Made by a program: the position numbers and the translations under genes. This document shows positions 9,963-21,539 of a DNA stretch of 64,000 nt, piece by piece. The stretch is from Rhyacophila brunnea (taxonomy: Eukaryota > Arthropoda > Insecta > Trichoptera > Rhyacophilidae): the NCBI GenBank assembly GCA_022495005.1, contig JAGYXB010001339.1, positions 108,897 through 172,896 on the forward strand. Reading direction: 5' to 3'. The notes under the pieces are model-generated. The model was given only the letters and a program-made list of their open reading frames with translations. It had not been told where the DNA came from and made no database searches. Numbering within the stretch: position 1 is the stretch's first letter; each line of letters opens with the position of its first letter.

Positions 9963-10539
9963 TATAATATCCGTGTCAGATGTCTGCTGCTACAATTTAC
10001 ATGTCAACTATATCCTGCGCGATAACGCAACGTTTTGCACATGTTTTGAGGAGCGCGCACTGGGATTGAGCGTCTAAAGGCATATCGCGCGTTCATTACT
10101 GCGTGATCGTGGAAGTCGTTGGAGCGTAGAACAATTTAACGGTTTTAGCAAGAGTGTGTTATTTTGACAAACTGCATTTTCACATTTAGCTCAAACACAG
10201 TTTCGTAAACAAATCATTCTTGAGAAAAAACAATTCAATCAAATCCTTCCGCACACAAAATAACCAAAATATAACGCGTGAACAAGTTTAGCTTTATTTT
10301 TATACAAGAAGGCATCTTTACACACTTAATTTGTACTTAATAAATTGATATACAAAGAAGAATTAATATTATACTAGCTGAGCTTGTGCAGGCGCAAGTA
10401 TAAGTTTAAGTCAAAACAAAAAAACGAAAAGTCTTGGTTAAAGACGGTGTTTTGCTTACCTACCCTTAATTCGTGAATTGCATCAAAACTATCCCGATGA
10501 TTTAAAAAAATATTTAAAAATGAACAGTAGTTCATCATT
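9963..10539. other. no gene seen
   Basis: A CpG-containing stretch (to about 10140) followed by A+T-rich sequence leading to the 3' side of the MADF pseudogene. No feature could be supported. Confidence 0.4.
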
Positions 10540-11000
10540 TGATTACAGATTCATCCTCAATATCCCCGATCTCTTCATCCATATTTGACATGTTTGCCGT
10601 TGGAAGCTCTTGATCCTTCGTGAAGAGCAGCAGATCGTAATACCAAAATGATGGCTCATATACCTACTTCATCTCTTCCGCTACCGCTACGTCGACTTTC
10701 TTCTACTTTTTTTTAACTCTTTCCAAAAACAACACCTAAGGCTTTGAATTTTTTTACTACAAAGTCTCTATTAGTCTCGGGAAATCCTCTCTCTTTGAAG
10801 AAATTATTTTTGCATACGCCAAAACGCGTAAATTTCTATTTTCATTTGCCGCCGATTTGATTCTCCACAAATATGTGAATATTTTATACATGTCCATAAG
10901 GTCCGTAATAAATTGGCGAGAGAAATTGCGAACGTCCATTTATGACGAACGTAGTAAAACGATTTGACGTACGGCACACGTGACAGATCGGACGCGACCA
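10540..11000 (-). pseudogene. MADF-domain protein, frame-broken
   Basis: The minus strand encodes NFSRQFITDLMDMYKIFTYL then WRIKSAANENRNLRVLAYAK, the N-terminal two-thirds of a MADF domain (F...LI..Y...P.LW, NR..R..A). After frame changes the next parts are KKSRRKST, RSGSGRDE, then YEPSFWYYDLLLFTKDQELP and TANMSNMDEEIGDIEDESVI. This matches the closing MADF helix pattern (SGsg.de.Y.P..wyyd.l.Fl) and an acidic tail. MADF proteins are DNA-binding, Myb/SANT-related factors, often multicopy in insects and also carried as a second gene by PIF/Harbinger elements. I see no Harbinger transposase nearby. At least two frameshifts make it a pseudogene or a retained fragment. Confidence 0.75.
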
Positions 11001-13130
11001 ACCTTACTCTTTCCGCTGTTCGCTACACGAACGATACACGATCATTCCCGTGCGACATCGCGTACACGAGGTTTTCACGTAGACAAGATTCACAAGATTG
11101 TGTGTGTGCAGGCTGCTATTGGCTAATCGATAAAGAGTAGAATTTTTATTTAAAAATATTCAGAACTAGTTTATTTGGCATAGTTAATGTCCAGATTTCC
11201 GAGAAAAAATACTTTGTGAGTGTCTTTGAGTTCGCCAAGATAGTAGGCATTTTATAGAAAGATAGTATCAATACTTTTTTGACAGCCTTAGGGCTTGACT
11301 TAATATGTTGTAATATACCTACCGAAGTAGCATTTTTTCGGTGATATGATTTTCTTGATATTTTTTTTTCTATGATATGTTAATTTACGTAATTATTGAC
11401 TGTCTCAATCTTGTGCGACCGAACCTATATTTCTGAAACTATATACCTTATAAATAAACTTTCGTAAAATAAAATGTGTTAACAAACCTCTTCAGAAAGA
11501 TCCACAACAAAATTTAGAGCCTATTAAAAATATATATTATATATTTTTGAATTATTATTTATAACAACATCCTTCACTAATATTTTAAATAATAATATGT
11601 ATACGAATAATTCAAAATGTATATTATTTGTAAAATCCCTCTTCAGTTCAACTTACGTTTACCTTTTACATGTTAATTACAAGTTAAGTTTAATGGGTAA
11701 ACTACACGAAAGCTTTCAAATATAATGTAGGTCAGTCAAAAGCTTTGTTAACATGATTGAAATAAATTGCATATCGATTTAATGCAGGTGGAATGCAACC
11801 GTATGTACATGCATTTATAAATTTCCCTGCATTGACGATATGATAAGGCTTCTGAGATTTATTATTCGTTTAATTCGTGACAAATGAGTGTCTATTTTTA
11901 TAGGGATTTCAAATCAGCCAATTCCACTAACAGATATTAGTTTAAGTCCTTGCCATGGTGTATTAATTACATGATGCGAACTGTCAATTATTATTGGTGA
12001 AAAGATAACACCTAGCAACCAAACCCGCTTCGTACCACAACGATCTTAACTGGGGGAGGAACGTGGCACAAAACGTGATGAGAAGTCTTGGTGAGAATAT
12101 AATATACATATTCATCTTCTTCTTTTATTGAAGTTTATCAAATGTATTTAAAGTTGGTAATAGTAAAGTTAACATTTAACAATTTACGTAGCGCTTACGA
12201 GCGGAATGCAGAAACATTTGTCATAACTAAAATTTCCTTAGCAGAAAACACTATGCAGAAACATTGTCCTTAGTTAAGATCATTTCTATTGAATATAATA
12301 CCATATTTAAAAATTCTCTTTCCTATAGTTTAGGCAAATTAATTGTTAAACGATGACAAAAATATGACAACTGCATTTTAAAAATGCAATAATTATAAAT
12401 ACATATTAATATTTAATTATAATACTCTTATGTTTCCGTTATAAGTCATTATACGTGATTCCACAGGCACCGCAAGATATTTTTTTAACATGGGAACACT
12501 AGCGTCAAGTGTCATTCTTCACCTGGCATTTTGTATTTCTGCGGGCTGGCGTATAAATGTAAAATAATATTCTGCAAGTACATGCCAAATGAATTAACAC
12601 TATCAATATCCATATTGAGATACATTGTTAAATGAATTTGAGTGTATGGACTGTTTTATAGACATGCGAATTTATTTTGACACCAGCTGTCAGTGGTAAA
12701 TGGTAATACAGAAGGGGGCGTGTTCATAACAAAAGTAGTCTATGGTTAAGGATTCCTTAACTCTATACTCAGGATTGTCTATAGTTAAGTGATGCTTTTC
12801 GGCGACTTATCCTTAGGATCGAAATCTTACATTGTGCATTCTGCTCTATCTTCGTAAGCCAAAAGTACTTTAATTTCTAGTTTTTACTCATTTTCACGCT
12901 AATTGAATGATTGAATGATTGATATGATATATTATTATTTTTGTTATTTAAATATCTACATAACAAACATAATAAACAGTTGTAATAAAAACATCTTCAT
13001 GTAGAGTATTATACTCCAAAAGTTTTATAGGCTCTAGATAATACTGCCTATTTGTGAAAGCAAATGCATTGAGACATACATTATTTGTTTTTATATACTT
13101 GATATAAACTTATAAAACTCAGAAACAGAC
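11001..13130. other. long stretch without a supported gene
   Basis: Just upstream of the MADF remnant the sequence is CpG-rich (gtgcgacatcgcgtacacga). After about 11150 it is A+T-rich with no terminal repeats, tRNA boxes or long frames that I could recognise. A faint LINE-tail-like run around 12050 was not accepted. Confidence 0.4.
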
Positions 13131-13139
13131 AGCGTAAAA

Positions 13140-14705
13140 TTTCATAAGACATCTTGCAGATTTCCTACTTGCAAGGGTGTCCGCCAAGGCGACACGATCT
13201 CACCTAATATATAGTAGAACCATTATATCTTGGCTACGATTTTATGGCGTTGTATGCAGTTGTCAAGACGGATTTTGGGGCTGTAAAAATACATAGAAAA
13301 CTGCGGGGGTAAACGTAGTTCCGCAACCATAATGTACAGTGACGTCCCTAGACAAAATGTCGCCTTTAGGCAGCGCCAAAATGCCACCCCATTTTTTATA
13401 CATTATTTTTTTTATTATCCTTCCATGACTCCAACATTTAAGAAATACTCGTACATTACTAACCAAATTTACCAAAAAAATTAATTTAGGTAAATGTCAT
13501 CTCTACTTCAATAGACAATATTGCGAGTCCATGGTTTCAAATACATTTAAAAATACACCTGACAACTTTCAAAACTCAAATTTTTTGGATTGGTACATTA
13601 ATTAGGTAAGTATGTACCTACCTATAATTCAAATATAATTTGAAAATATGTACGTGTCATTGCTGGTCATCAAGGACGTGATGTCCAAGGACAACGGAAG
13701 TAAGCTAGACATCGCGAACCGACAAAAAATTACAGTCCTGTTAAACCTTTTATGTTAATTAATACATTTTGTTTCCAACCAGTGAGCTGAACTTTTTAAT
13801 GGAAAGATATTTCCGTTATTACTAAGTTTAGGTACTTACCTATTTCTATATAATATATCTAATGATACTCCTCGATTTGCCGCCCTTCGAGTAACTGCTG
13901 CCACCAAGCGACGCTCAATCTGCCTACAACCACGGGACGTCATTGATGATATAGTGGTAAGGCTATATTCACCGCTATTCTGGAAGGGCTATTCAGGCGA
14001 GTTTTGCAGACTACCGAGTAGACCGTCTTAACAAGATGCACTAACTTGCAAATTTAATCCGCAAAATAGATTTAAATATAAATAATGTCTCTAAGACAAA
14101 GTGGGTGGTAAATGCTTTGCTAAACCAAAAGCAATCCTCATCAATAACACTCAAATCAAGAGAGTCAACAACTACATCAATCTTGGACAACATATTATGC
14201 AGAACCAAACTGGCATGGAGTGCATTTATTTGGGAGTTTGAATAGTATCTTCAAAAGTGACCTCCCACTGTTTCTTAAATGTAAAATGTTCAACCAGTGT
14301 ATTCTACCAGTGCACAAGTATGCGTGTTTACATGGACTCTTAATGTACGAGAAATTAAAAAAATACGAGTAGCGAAACGTGTCATCAAAAGATGTATTTT
14401 GGCATAACGCGGAAAGACCACAATGGATAGGGAGCCATACAACAGTAAGTGGTGGGATATAGGTTATAAGCAGATGAAATGACAATGAGCTGGACATGTC
14501 GCTCAACAAGGGGATAGCAGCTGAATAAATGTAGTCGAACAGTGGTACCAAAAGGCCACGAAACGACCACAGTGATGCCCTAAGACTCGCTAGTTAGACG
14601 AACTCATGAAATTCGATGAATTCACGTAGCAGCAAAAAACTAGGAACTGGGAGGACCGGAGAGAGCTAGGGGAGGCCGAGGATTGAGCCCCGCCGATGAT
14701 GACGA
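13140..14705 (+). pseudogene. LINE reverse-transcriptase pseudogene, split by a hAT-type element
   Basis: At 13160-13206 the plus strand reads FPTCKGVRQGDTISPNI, which is RT motif B of non-LTR elements. After the insertion (13337-13945) the frame resumes with LEGLFRRVLQ, then DLNINNVSKTKWVV (matching GL.iN..KTK), then INNTQIKRVNNYINLGQHI (matching I.N..I..V..Y.yLG). Around 14400-14700 come AGHVAQ, VEQWYQKATKRPQ, LDELMKF and NWEDRRELGEAE, the usual post-RT tail. The YADD catalytic region that should lie between motif B and KTK is not recognisable. Stops and frameshifts are frequent, so it is an old dead copy. Confidence 0.8.
13337..13945. mobile_element. hAT-type MITE, CAGTGACGTCCC family, copy 1
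   Basis: It starts cagtgacgtccctagacaaa and ends, in reverse complement, caatgacgtcccgtgg. The same element at 17593-18162 has a perfect 8-bp duplication. Here the flanks (ataatgta and atgatata) match only partly. It interrupts the LINE pseudogene and so is younger. No transposase motif is visible inside. Confidence 0.8.
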
Positions 14706-14777
14706 CGTTGAAACTTATAAAAACTCCCTAAAATGTAATGTTCTGTATAGTGTAGGTATAGGTTTATAATAAATAAT

Positions 14778-15190
14778 AACAAGATAAAAAGAACTTTTTA
14801 TATACAACGTTTTTAAATTCTGTTGAACCATATTATAAACTTGACTTGACTAGCTTAAACGATCAAAAAAAAATGTACTTAACATGTCATATTGATTTCC
14901 ATAGTAACGCACGTATATATTAATAATTTAGTTGCTAGGACCCCAGACCTCTCCTAGCAACCAATAATGGTGTCGAAATAACTTTTCATACAAATGATTA
15001 ACTGAAAATGAATTCAATTCTACTTAAAGATGGTTAAAAGTAAAAAAATGTATTGGCATCGTGTTTTGATATATTCTAAAAGTTTCAAATGTCTAGCTAG
15101 TCGGGAAGTTAGTTAAAAATCGATTGCAAGCTTTGCACCGGACAAAGAACCACCGGACAAATAAGAATACGAGCTAAGAAAAACGTTGTA
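14778..15190 (+). repeat. R5 repeat (AAGATAAAAAGAACTTTTTATA family), copy 1
   Basis: It starts aacaagataaaaagaacttt and ends gagctaagaaaaacgttgta. Inside are ttgctaggacccc and ctagcaaccaataatgg, a small inverted pair, then aactgaaaatgaattcaatt. Four copies occur: here, 31823-32299, 46406-46842 (reverse) and 51838-52333. In the best copy the outer parts pair as taccacgttttt and aaaaacgtggta. It is probably a non-autonomous DNA element, but a target duplication was not established. Confidence 0.75.
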
Positions 15191-15835
15191 ACATACAACT
15201 TTACTTTCATCATTATATTTAGTATGTTCACAGTACTGAAGCTAAAGTCATTAGAACTATAAATTATTTTTAAATCAGTTCTGTAGCTTTAAGATCAAAC
15301 AAAAAAATCAATATGTACCTAATACAAACAACCATAAAATGTGAAATACTAGGATATAGCCTTCAATGAAAGCTCGTAGTATATATATTTTCTGAAAATT
15401 TGTTGATTTATGTTTAATTTTCAAAAATATTGTCAGTTAATTATATGAAACTAAATGTTTCGCAATTTCATCGTTAGATAACCCAAGTACCCTCTCCCCT
15501 TTGAGTGCAACTAATATTAGTGTATTTTTCAAAATTTGGTTACGTGTACATTATACGACTTACATTTCGCCGTAGAATAGTTCAGCGTGAGTTATTTTAC
15601 CGGAAAGAGATGGCCGTATAGTATTGAGATAAAAAAAACAACGCGTTGTTCGTAGATTATTGCAGACATATTCGAATTTTATTAGATTCAATTAGAACAT
15701 TAATTTGATATTGACAGGTATGATTTAATACTTACATGAACTTTATATAAATTATATGATGTGATTATTTCTAATTAACTATTTTCTTGTCTTTTTCTTG
15801 TTTTCCGGTGGTTTTTAACGTTTTTTTTTAAAAGT
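15191..15835. other. no gene seen
   Basis: A+T-rich, no recognisable motif or terminal repeat. Confidence 0.5.
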
Positions 15836-15864
15836 ATTTTTAGATTTGAATTTGATATCAATGC

Positions 15865-15980
15865 TATATAGACCCGGTAACTGGAGAAGTGTGGCGAGAG
15901 ATCGGAGTGAGTGTAGAGCGGTTGTGGAGGAGGCCAAATCCCACCCCGAGATGTAGCACCGTGCTAGAAGAAGAAGATCA
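15865..15980 (+). pseudogene. LINE 3' tail, second type
   Basis: The forward frame reads RPGNWRSVARDRSECRAVVE then EAKSHPEM and a stop, followed by agaagaagaag. The W..vA.DR..cr..v.eA pattern is the extreme C-terminus of a non-LTR retrotransposon polyprotein of a different family from the FGGSTWQ tails. Everything upstream has been lost, as usual for 5'-truncated copies. Confidence 0.65.
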
Positions 15981-16045
15981 ATGCTACGTGGCCATATATT
16001 TCCGATACAACATCTCACGGTGAGCTGTGATACGGCCAACTGCAT

Positions 16046-16372
16046 ACGTACAATTTTCCGGACATGCTGAAATATATTTCATACTATTTCAATTTAATTT
16101 CCTCTTGATTTCATGGCATGTAAGTACCTACTACGGTAACCGAGGTGTGTTACGTGATTCACCCCCTTTACTGAGAACCCCATAATGTATTAACTATATT
16201 CATGAAAATAAAAAGTATACAATCCACATAATTTAAAAACGATCACGGCCATCAACTTAAGTTAAACATATTCTTCTATGCAGACGAAACCAGCCCTGGT
16301 CGTTATTTAATTCTATTAATTGAATTTATATTATTTTATTAAATTGATTTTATAGAAAACTTGACGTAGGTA
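16046..16372. other. no gene seen
   Basis: A+T-rich spacer before the left target duplication of the next element. Confidence 0.5.
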
Positions 16373-16380
16373 TGTGTGTA

Positions 16381-17016
16381 TAAGAATTGCAATACCGAAT
16401 GAAAATGTCAATACCGGTTTTTCGGTATTTCTTATTGAATACCGGTCTTAATACTGGTATTTCTTAAACATTGAAAAAAATAGAAGAACGTGAATAGCTA
16501 TTTAAATATTTTTAAAATATTATTTTATAGCAAAAACCTACATACCTACATTTATTGTATTGACATTAAAAAATATGTATTGATCATAATTGTAGAACTA
16601 GTGATTTTTTACAAATAATTTGAATATATTGCTAATTTTAACTAAATTGCTCAAAAGTTCATCAAGTGCAAATAAGTCTGGCTGCAGGAAAAGCTTATTA
16701 AATTCAACGCTTGTACAGTAATTACAGAATAATAATTGAACATTTTTGTCACGGATGTCTTCTATTTCGAAATAATATGATAATTCATCGCGACAATTTC
16801 TTATATTAATATATTTAATGAACATTGTTTTATTATTTATTCACCTCTGTTGGATTCACTCAATATATTTGCATTTTAGCAGCACATAAATTATAATTCA
16901 TTTTCAAAAACGTAAACGGGCGTGTTTTCTTAATACCGATAATTCCGGTATTTTGGATTTTTAAAACCAGTATTTCGGTATTGATACATACTGGAATACC
17001 GGTATTGCAATCCCTA
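16381..17016. mobile_element. hAT-type element rich in TACCGGTA words, copy 1
   Basis: It runs from taagaattgcaataccg to ggtattgcaatcccta, flanked by identical tgtgtgta at 16373-16380 and 17017-17024. Both ends hold many copies of aataccggtatt-like words, each nearly self-complementary. An 8-bp duplication and a TAGGGATTGC-type end suggest the hAT superfamily. An open frame of 75 codons on the minus strand (16598-16825) has no motif I recognise. Other copies lie at 25452-26077 and 62873-63482. Confidence 0.88.
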
Positions 17017-17024
17017 TGTGTGTA

Positions 17025-17584
17025 CAAACATTACAAAAAATTGAAATCCTTTTCACATTGATTTCTCTGTTCATTCTTTGATACCGATTATTCATTATTC
17101 TATCGGCATGTTCAATATCTCTTTTCAAGCACTCAAGCACTGCAGTAAATGACCTTTATTTTATTGTACTGTTTTATTTATAAATTAATGATACATTGTA
17201 TTATGATTGTATATTAATATATTATATTTACCTGGTGATAATATTTTATTATTATTGTGCTGTGTGCTCTGTTTTATTTTTTATTTCTTTTATATTATAT
17301 TATCTTTCTTTTATAAATAAATACATACCACAAAGTTCCGAAGACTTCTTACCAGATGATTATTTACCATTCTGCTTATTGTATAATTACAGGGCTCGAA
17401 ATGGAACGAAGCGCACCGAAGCGTGAAAATCCTCGAGATAATCGCTCCGTCGTAAGGATAAATTAAATATTGCGTTCCGATTGACAATTATTAAATTTAC
17501 TTGCTTTATAATATATGTATTTAAAAAATTTATTACGAAACATGTCGGAAACAACATTTCCACATTCTAATCTTAAAGGAAACA
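17025..17584. other. no gene seen
   Basis: Very A+T-rich; a short open frame near 17196-17426 is dominated by Tyr, Ile and Leu codons and looks like composition only. Confidence 0.5.
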
Positions 17585-17592
17585 GGTGTATA

Positions 17593-18162
17593 CAGTGACG
17601 TCCCTAGACAAAATTCCGCCCTTAGGCAGCGACAAAATGCCGCTCCATTTTTTATACAGTATTTTTATCATCCTTTCATAACTTAAATACCTGAGAAATG
17701 TGTTTAATGGATACATTACTAACAAAATATATACCACTATATACTAATTTACAACATTGTGAGTCCGCGGTTTCAGATACATTTAAAAATGAGTAACTGG
17801 CAAAAATATTTGGATAAATTAATTATGTAGGTACATACTTACGTTTAATTCAAATATAATTCGCAAATCTGCACGTGTCATTGTTAGTCATCAAGGACGT
17901 AACGTCCAAGGACAACGGAAGTAAACTAGACATCGCAAAACCGACATTAAAATTACAGTCCTGGTAAACCTTTTATATTAATTAATACATTCTGTTTCCA
18001 ACTAGTCAGATGATTTTTTTTGGATAGATATTTCAGTTATTACTAAGTTTAGGTACATATTTTTATATAATATACCTAATGATTCTCCTCGATTTACCGC
18101 CCTTCGAGTAACTGCCGCCCCCAAGTAACGCTTAATCTGCCTACCCCCACGGGACATCACTG
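17593..18162. mobile_element. hAT-type MITE, CAGTGACGTCCC family, copy 2
   Basis: The ends are cagtgacgtccctagacaaa and, in reverse complement, cagtgatgtcccgtggggg. The flanks are identical ggtgtata at 17585-17592 and 18163-18170. The body is homologous to 13337-13945 throughout (cccttaggcagc, caaggacgtaacgtccaagg, tacagtcctg). The 8-bp duplication and CAGTG start fix the hAT assignment. Non-coding. Confidence 0.9.
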
Positions 18163-18334
18163 GGTGTATAGATTTTTATTTATTCCATTAAGCCGTCTGA
18201 GCCAGATAGGTATTTAACAAAAAATCTACCATAATTATTTGTATTTTGAATGTACATAAATATGTTCATATTTACACAGAATTATTGAGCTATTAAATTA
18301 CACATTCACATATTAAATTACGAGAACTTGAAAG

Positions 18335-18481
18335 TGCGGCCACACCGAAAACAAGTCGCGCGACAACTCGTGAAATTTTACGATAAGCATGATAATTATC
18401 ATAAAATTTCTTAAGCAATTATGATAATAATCGTAAAATTTAACGAGTTGTCGCGCGACTTGTTGCCGGTGTGGACCAGGC
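18335..18481. mobile_element. palindromic MITE, GTCGCGCGACA family, copy 2
   Basis: The arms carry ccacaccg, aagtcgcgcgacaactcg and attttacgata, with the mirror ending in gacttgttgccggtgtggac. It has the same plan and length as 9814-9962, with more substitutions between its arms. Confidence 0.8.
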
Positions 18482-18587
18482 ATGATATAACACATCATAA
18501 GTAACACATTAGCGTAAATTAATTGTCACCACTCACGAATTAAATCACGACGATTACATAATAACATATACATATTTTTTTACGCTC

Positions 18588-18812
18588 ACGATGGCCGAGC
18601 GGCTTACACTTATAATGTCGTGAGTCCCAGGTTAGAGTCCTAGTTCTGACAAAAACACACATTATTGTTTTTTCAATTTGTATTTGGAGTCACAGGATGA
18701 ACATAATTAGGTTGAGCAAGTCGCTGACATCCATTTCTCATAAAAAATCTGTTAATACAAACCTCCACCCCGTGGATCGGATATGGCCAAAAGAAAGAAA
18801 TTACAATTAAAA
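18588..18812 (+). repeat. tRNA-derived SINE, family S1, copy 1
   Basis: The head reads gatggccgagcggc, an A-box-like word as in tRNA-Leu or tRNA-Ser. About 35 nt later comes caggttagagtcctag, a B-box-like word. The body continues through aggttgagcaagtcgctgac and atccatttctcataaaa to gatcggatatggcc. The same body follows a similar head at 48548-48785. An internal Pol III promoter plus a shared non-tRNA body defines a SINE. Confidence 0.75.
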
Positions 18813-19214
18813 GTTGTCGTCAATCGAACAAATTTTTCCGCTCGAAATTGTTCAAGCATAAATTTAAGGGTACATTTATGAAAAAAATTAGTGAACATGT
18901 TAAATTGGGAAAGCTAGACTATGATTGTGTTTATTATTATATTTTGACGGTAGTATCAATTATTGCGATTCACATAGTAAAATTCCAATAGATCGAGGTC
19001 GTGGACCTCGTGATACCCTCCCCTCCCCTCTCCACTACTGTCACATTATCACGATTTAAATATTGTGGCGCCGGAGAATCAGCTGCTCTAATCAGTAATC
19101 AGACACCAACCACTCAATGAAAATTCACCATAAGTGAGCGACGAACCGAGTTTACAACTCACTTCATTATGACTACGATTCTAATGTCTACACCTAAGCA
19201 AATATACTTATATT
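18813..19214. other. no gene seen
   Basis: A+T-rich with a short C-rich run (ccctcccctcccctctcc near 19016). No feature supported. Confidence 0.45.
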
Positions 19215-19591
19215 TGAAGCGCATAGTTTTAAAAGCCCCTAAAACGGTTTTTGATAATTTTTGAGTTAGATATGTAGTTAGATGGATATTTTTGTCACCT
19301 GACGGTCATATGATGGCCTAAGATTGAACTTCAACAAGCTCCAAAATTCGTCAATACGTATTATCAAAAATTACGGTAAATTTCAAAACCCGCTAAAATG
19401 GTTGGGTGTGCTTTACAAATACCGCTAATATGGAAAGACAAAATACTCTTTAGAATGTGACGAATTAAAAAATAAATACATAAAGCTCACAGATTTAATA
19501 GATATGATTTTCTCAAAACAAAATCGTTTTTTCTCATTTTTCTCAGAACTGCCTAAAATCGTTTTAGGGGCTTTTGAAACTAGGCGCTTCA
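19215..19591. mobile_element. inverted-repeat MITE, AAAAGCCCCTAAAACG family
   Basis: The left end is tgaagcgcatagttttaaaa, followed by gcccctaaaacgg. The right end in reverse complement is tgaagcgcctagtttcaaaa, followed by gcccctaaaacga. The TIR is about 34 bp, total length 377 bp. The target duplication is unclear because the flanks are T-rich. No coding capacity. Confidence 0.8.
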
Positions 19592-20280
19592 TTTTACAAA
19601 TTTGACACGAATATTTCTAACTGTGTATTCCATACTTTAATATTAATACTATCGATAAGGTACTTGATGGAATTTGAATTTAAGTTTTGTACTATTCCTT
19701 ATACTAGTACTAGTCTTATTTTAAATTTAGTCTTATATAATAAATCAATACAATAAAGTAGGTAAAAACTTATCACCTACCTAAAACTTAAATCCATTAG
19801 AATTCCATACTTTTTTTTTTACTGTTTACTAAAAATAATTAATCTAAATTATTAACTATTTTAAAAATGCAGGTAGGTAGGTATATGATTTTTTTGATTT
19901 ACAGAAAATCTATCGCTCGCAGACGAAAAAAAGTTATATTCAATTGAAGGTTTGTTTATAACGTCTTTGTTTACTTTTCTGGTATTTTCTATCAATCAAC
20001 AATCACAGTAAATATTCATTTTTTTCAATATAGCAACGAGCAGGTGGTAGCTTTTTTCAAAAAGAGACTAAGAGAATATTTATTTAGTTATTTACTGAGA
20101 CTAACATTATTTTAAATGAAAATCTAATATTAAACTGCCGCCAGATGAAGAGACCAACTTATTGCCGGTTGTTTTTTATCCATTGTCGAGTTAACTATAA
20201 ATATATATTTTTTACCACATATAAGTGGAAAATTATTACCTGATATTAACATCGACGTTTTTTTTGTTTTTACCATAATA
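19592..20280. other. no gene seen
   Basis: Very A+T-rich with homopolymer runs. A short frame at 19574-19756 has no motif. Confidence 0.5.
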
Positions 20281-20290
20281 TCATATTTTT

Positions 20291-20860
20291 GAAGTTATAC
20301 TTCTTTAGGCGCATTTGGGAAAACAGATGCGCCTAAAGAAGTATAAACCTGTGCGCGCAAATTGTAACGCATTATTTGGCATGGGACGGAAGTTTTACCA
20401 GCCGATTCAACATAATTTATTTTGTGCGGCGACGTTCGGGTGTTCTAAATGCTGGAGGTTTGTAATTTTCAGCTGTGATATTGAGGGCTGTGGCTTGGGC
20501 CGGTTGGCTAAAGACTGAATGTTGCAACTTTTATTTACGAGTACAATTATATATCAATAAATAAATAAATTTTGTGAATGTTGAGTTGGTAAATAATTCA
20601 AACAATGGTATGTTGTAAATTTACAATATTTAGACACGTCATACACAAAAATACATATTTTTAAAGTTTAGGATAATATTTGTCGTTTATCCCATGTCAA
20701 TTTATTTTTTAGCGGTTTATAATAATTGAAGACAATAATAGTTATTATGTTTCATCACAAAAGCCAATATCACGTTTCAGTTAAACCATTATATAGGCTA
20801 TTGTTTTGTTACGCCAAAGAAGTATAACTTCTAACCCGCGTACATAAGTACACACATCAA
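20291..20860 (-). mobile_element. R2 element (GAAGTTATACTTC family), near-full copy
   Basis: It is bounded by gaagttatacttctttaggc on the left and by the inverted gccaaagaagtataacttct near 20813-20832, followed by the family tail gtacataagtacacaca. In reverse complement it follows 38640-39512 closely (acaaaatttatttatttatt, catgggataaacgacaaata-like). Close to the left end the words cgcatttgggaaaacagatgcg also pair with each other. No transposase motif was found. Confidence 0.7.
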
Positions 20861-21539
20861 TTTTTTTCTATCCACGGACACGAGATCCACTGTATGTGGA
20901 ACTTGTAATTTTTGTAAGGGCTTTTTTTCTAGGTTTCGAATGGTTATTTTGGAACGTTGGCCGGGGGAATAATTGAAATATTTTCCACCATTTAATGCAA
21001 CTGTTTAGTTATATATTTTTTTTAAACTTTTATTATGTACGAAAGTATCGTGGCTTTAGCTTACTATAATCCGTATATTAATTAATGACCCTAGTATGTG
21101 CCATCCTGATAAAAAGTATCACTTTCCCTCCGCCTCCAGTATCACCTTCCCTACGCCTTGATTGTTATATTTTCCTTTTAGAGATGTTATATATATTTTT
21201 TTATTAAATATCTATATTGTGAGACAAAGCTCATGCTAAGAAAATCTTACTTGACTCCTGATCATTAGGGCATTTAAACAGAGATGTCCAAAAATTGTGT
21301 TCTATGCATACGAAATTTATTCGAGGAACCAAGTGGGGAATTTTGTTTTTAAGCAATTATTTTTATTTAACGAACGACATGTTTTATTGCTGTCATTTGC
21401 AAAATTGACGAGAATCCTTCCGTGAAGCATATAGGTGAAGAGGCATATATCATTTTATTATTTTACGTTTCATTTTCTAAAACAGAATCATATTTATAAT
21501 AAAATTGAAGGGGTGATGGATTTTCTATTCTTCATTCTT
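20861..21539. other. no gene; small local duplication
   Basis: Near 21113-21158 a word similar to gtatcactttccctccgcct is repeated once as gtatcaccttccctacgcct. Otherwise A+T-rich, nothing supported. Confidence 0.4.

Noticed and set aside
12040..12110. Another FGGSTWQ LINE tail (gggggaggaacgtggcac).
   Set aside because: Only a few residues resemble the family and the neighbouring blocks are missing.
17196..17426. Open frame of 76 codons as a small gene.
   Set aside because: Residue composition follows the A+T bias, with no motif.
21113..21158. Tandem repeat array.
   Set aside because: Only two imperfect units of about 20 bp.
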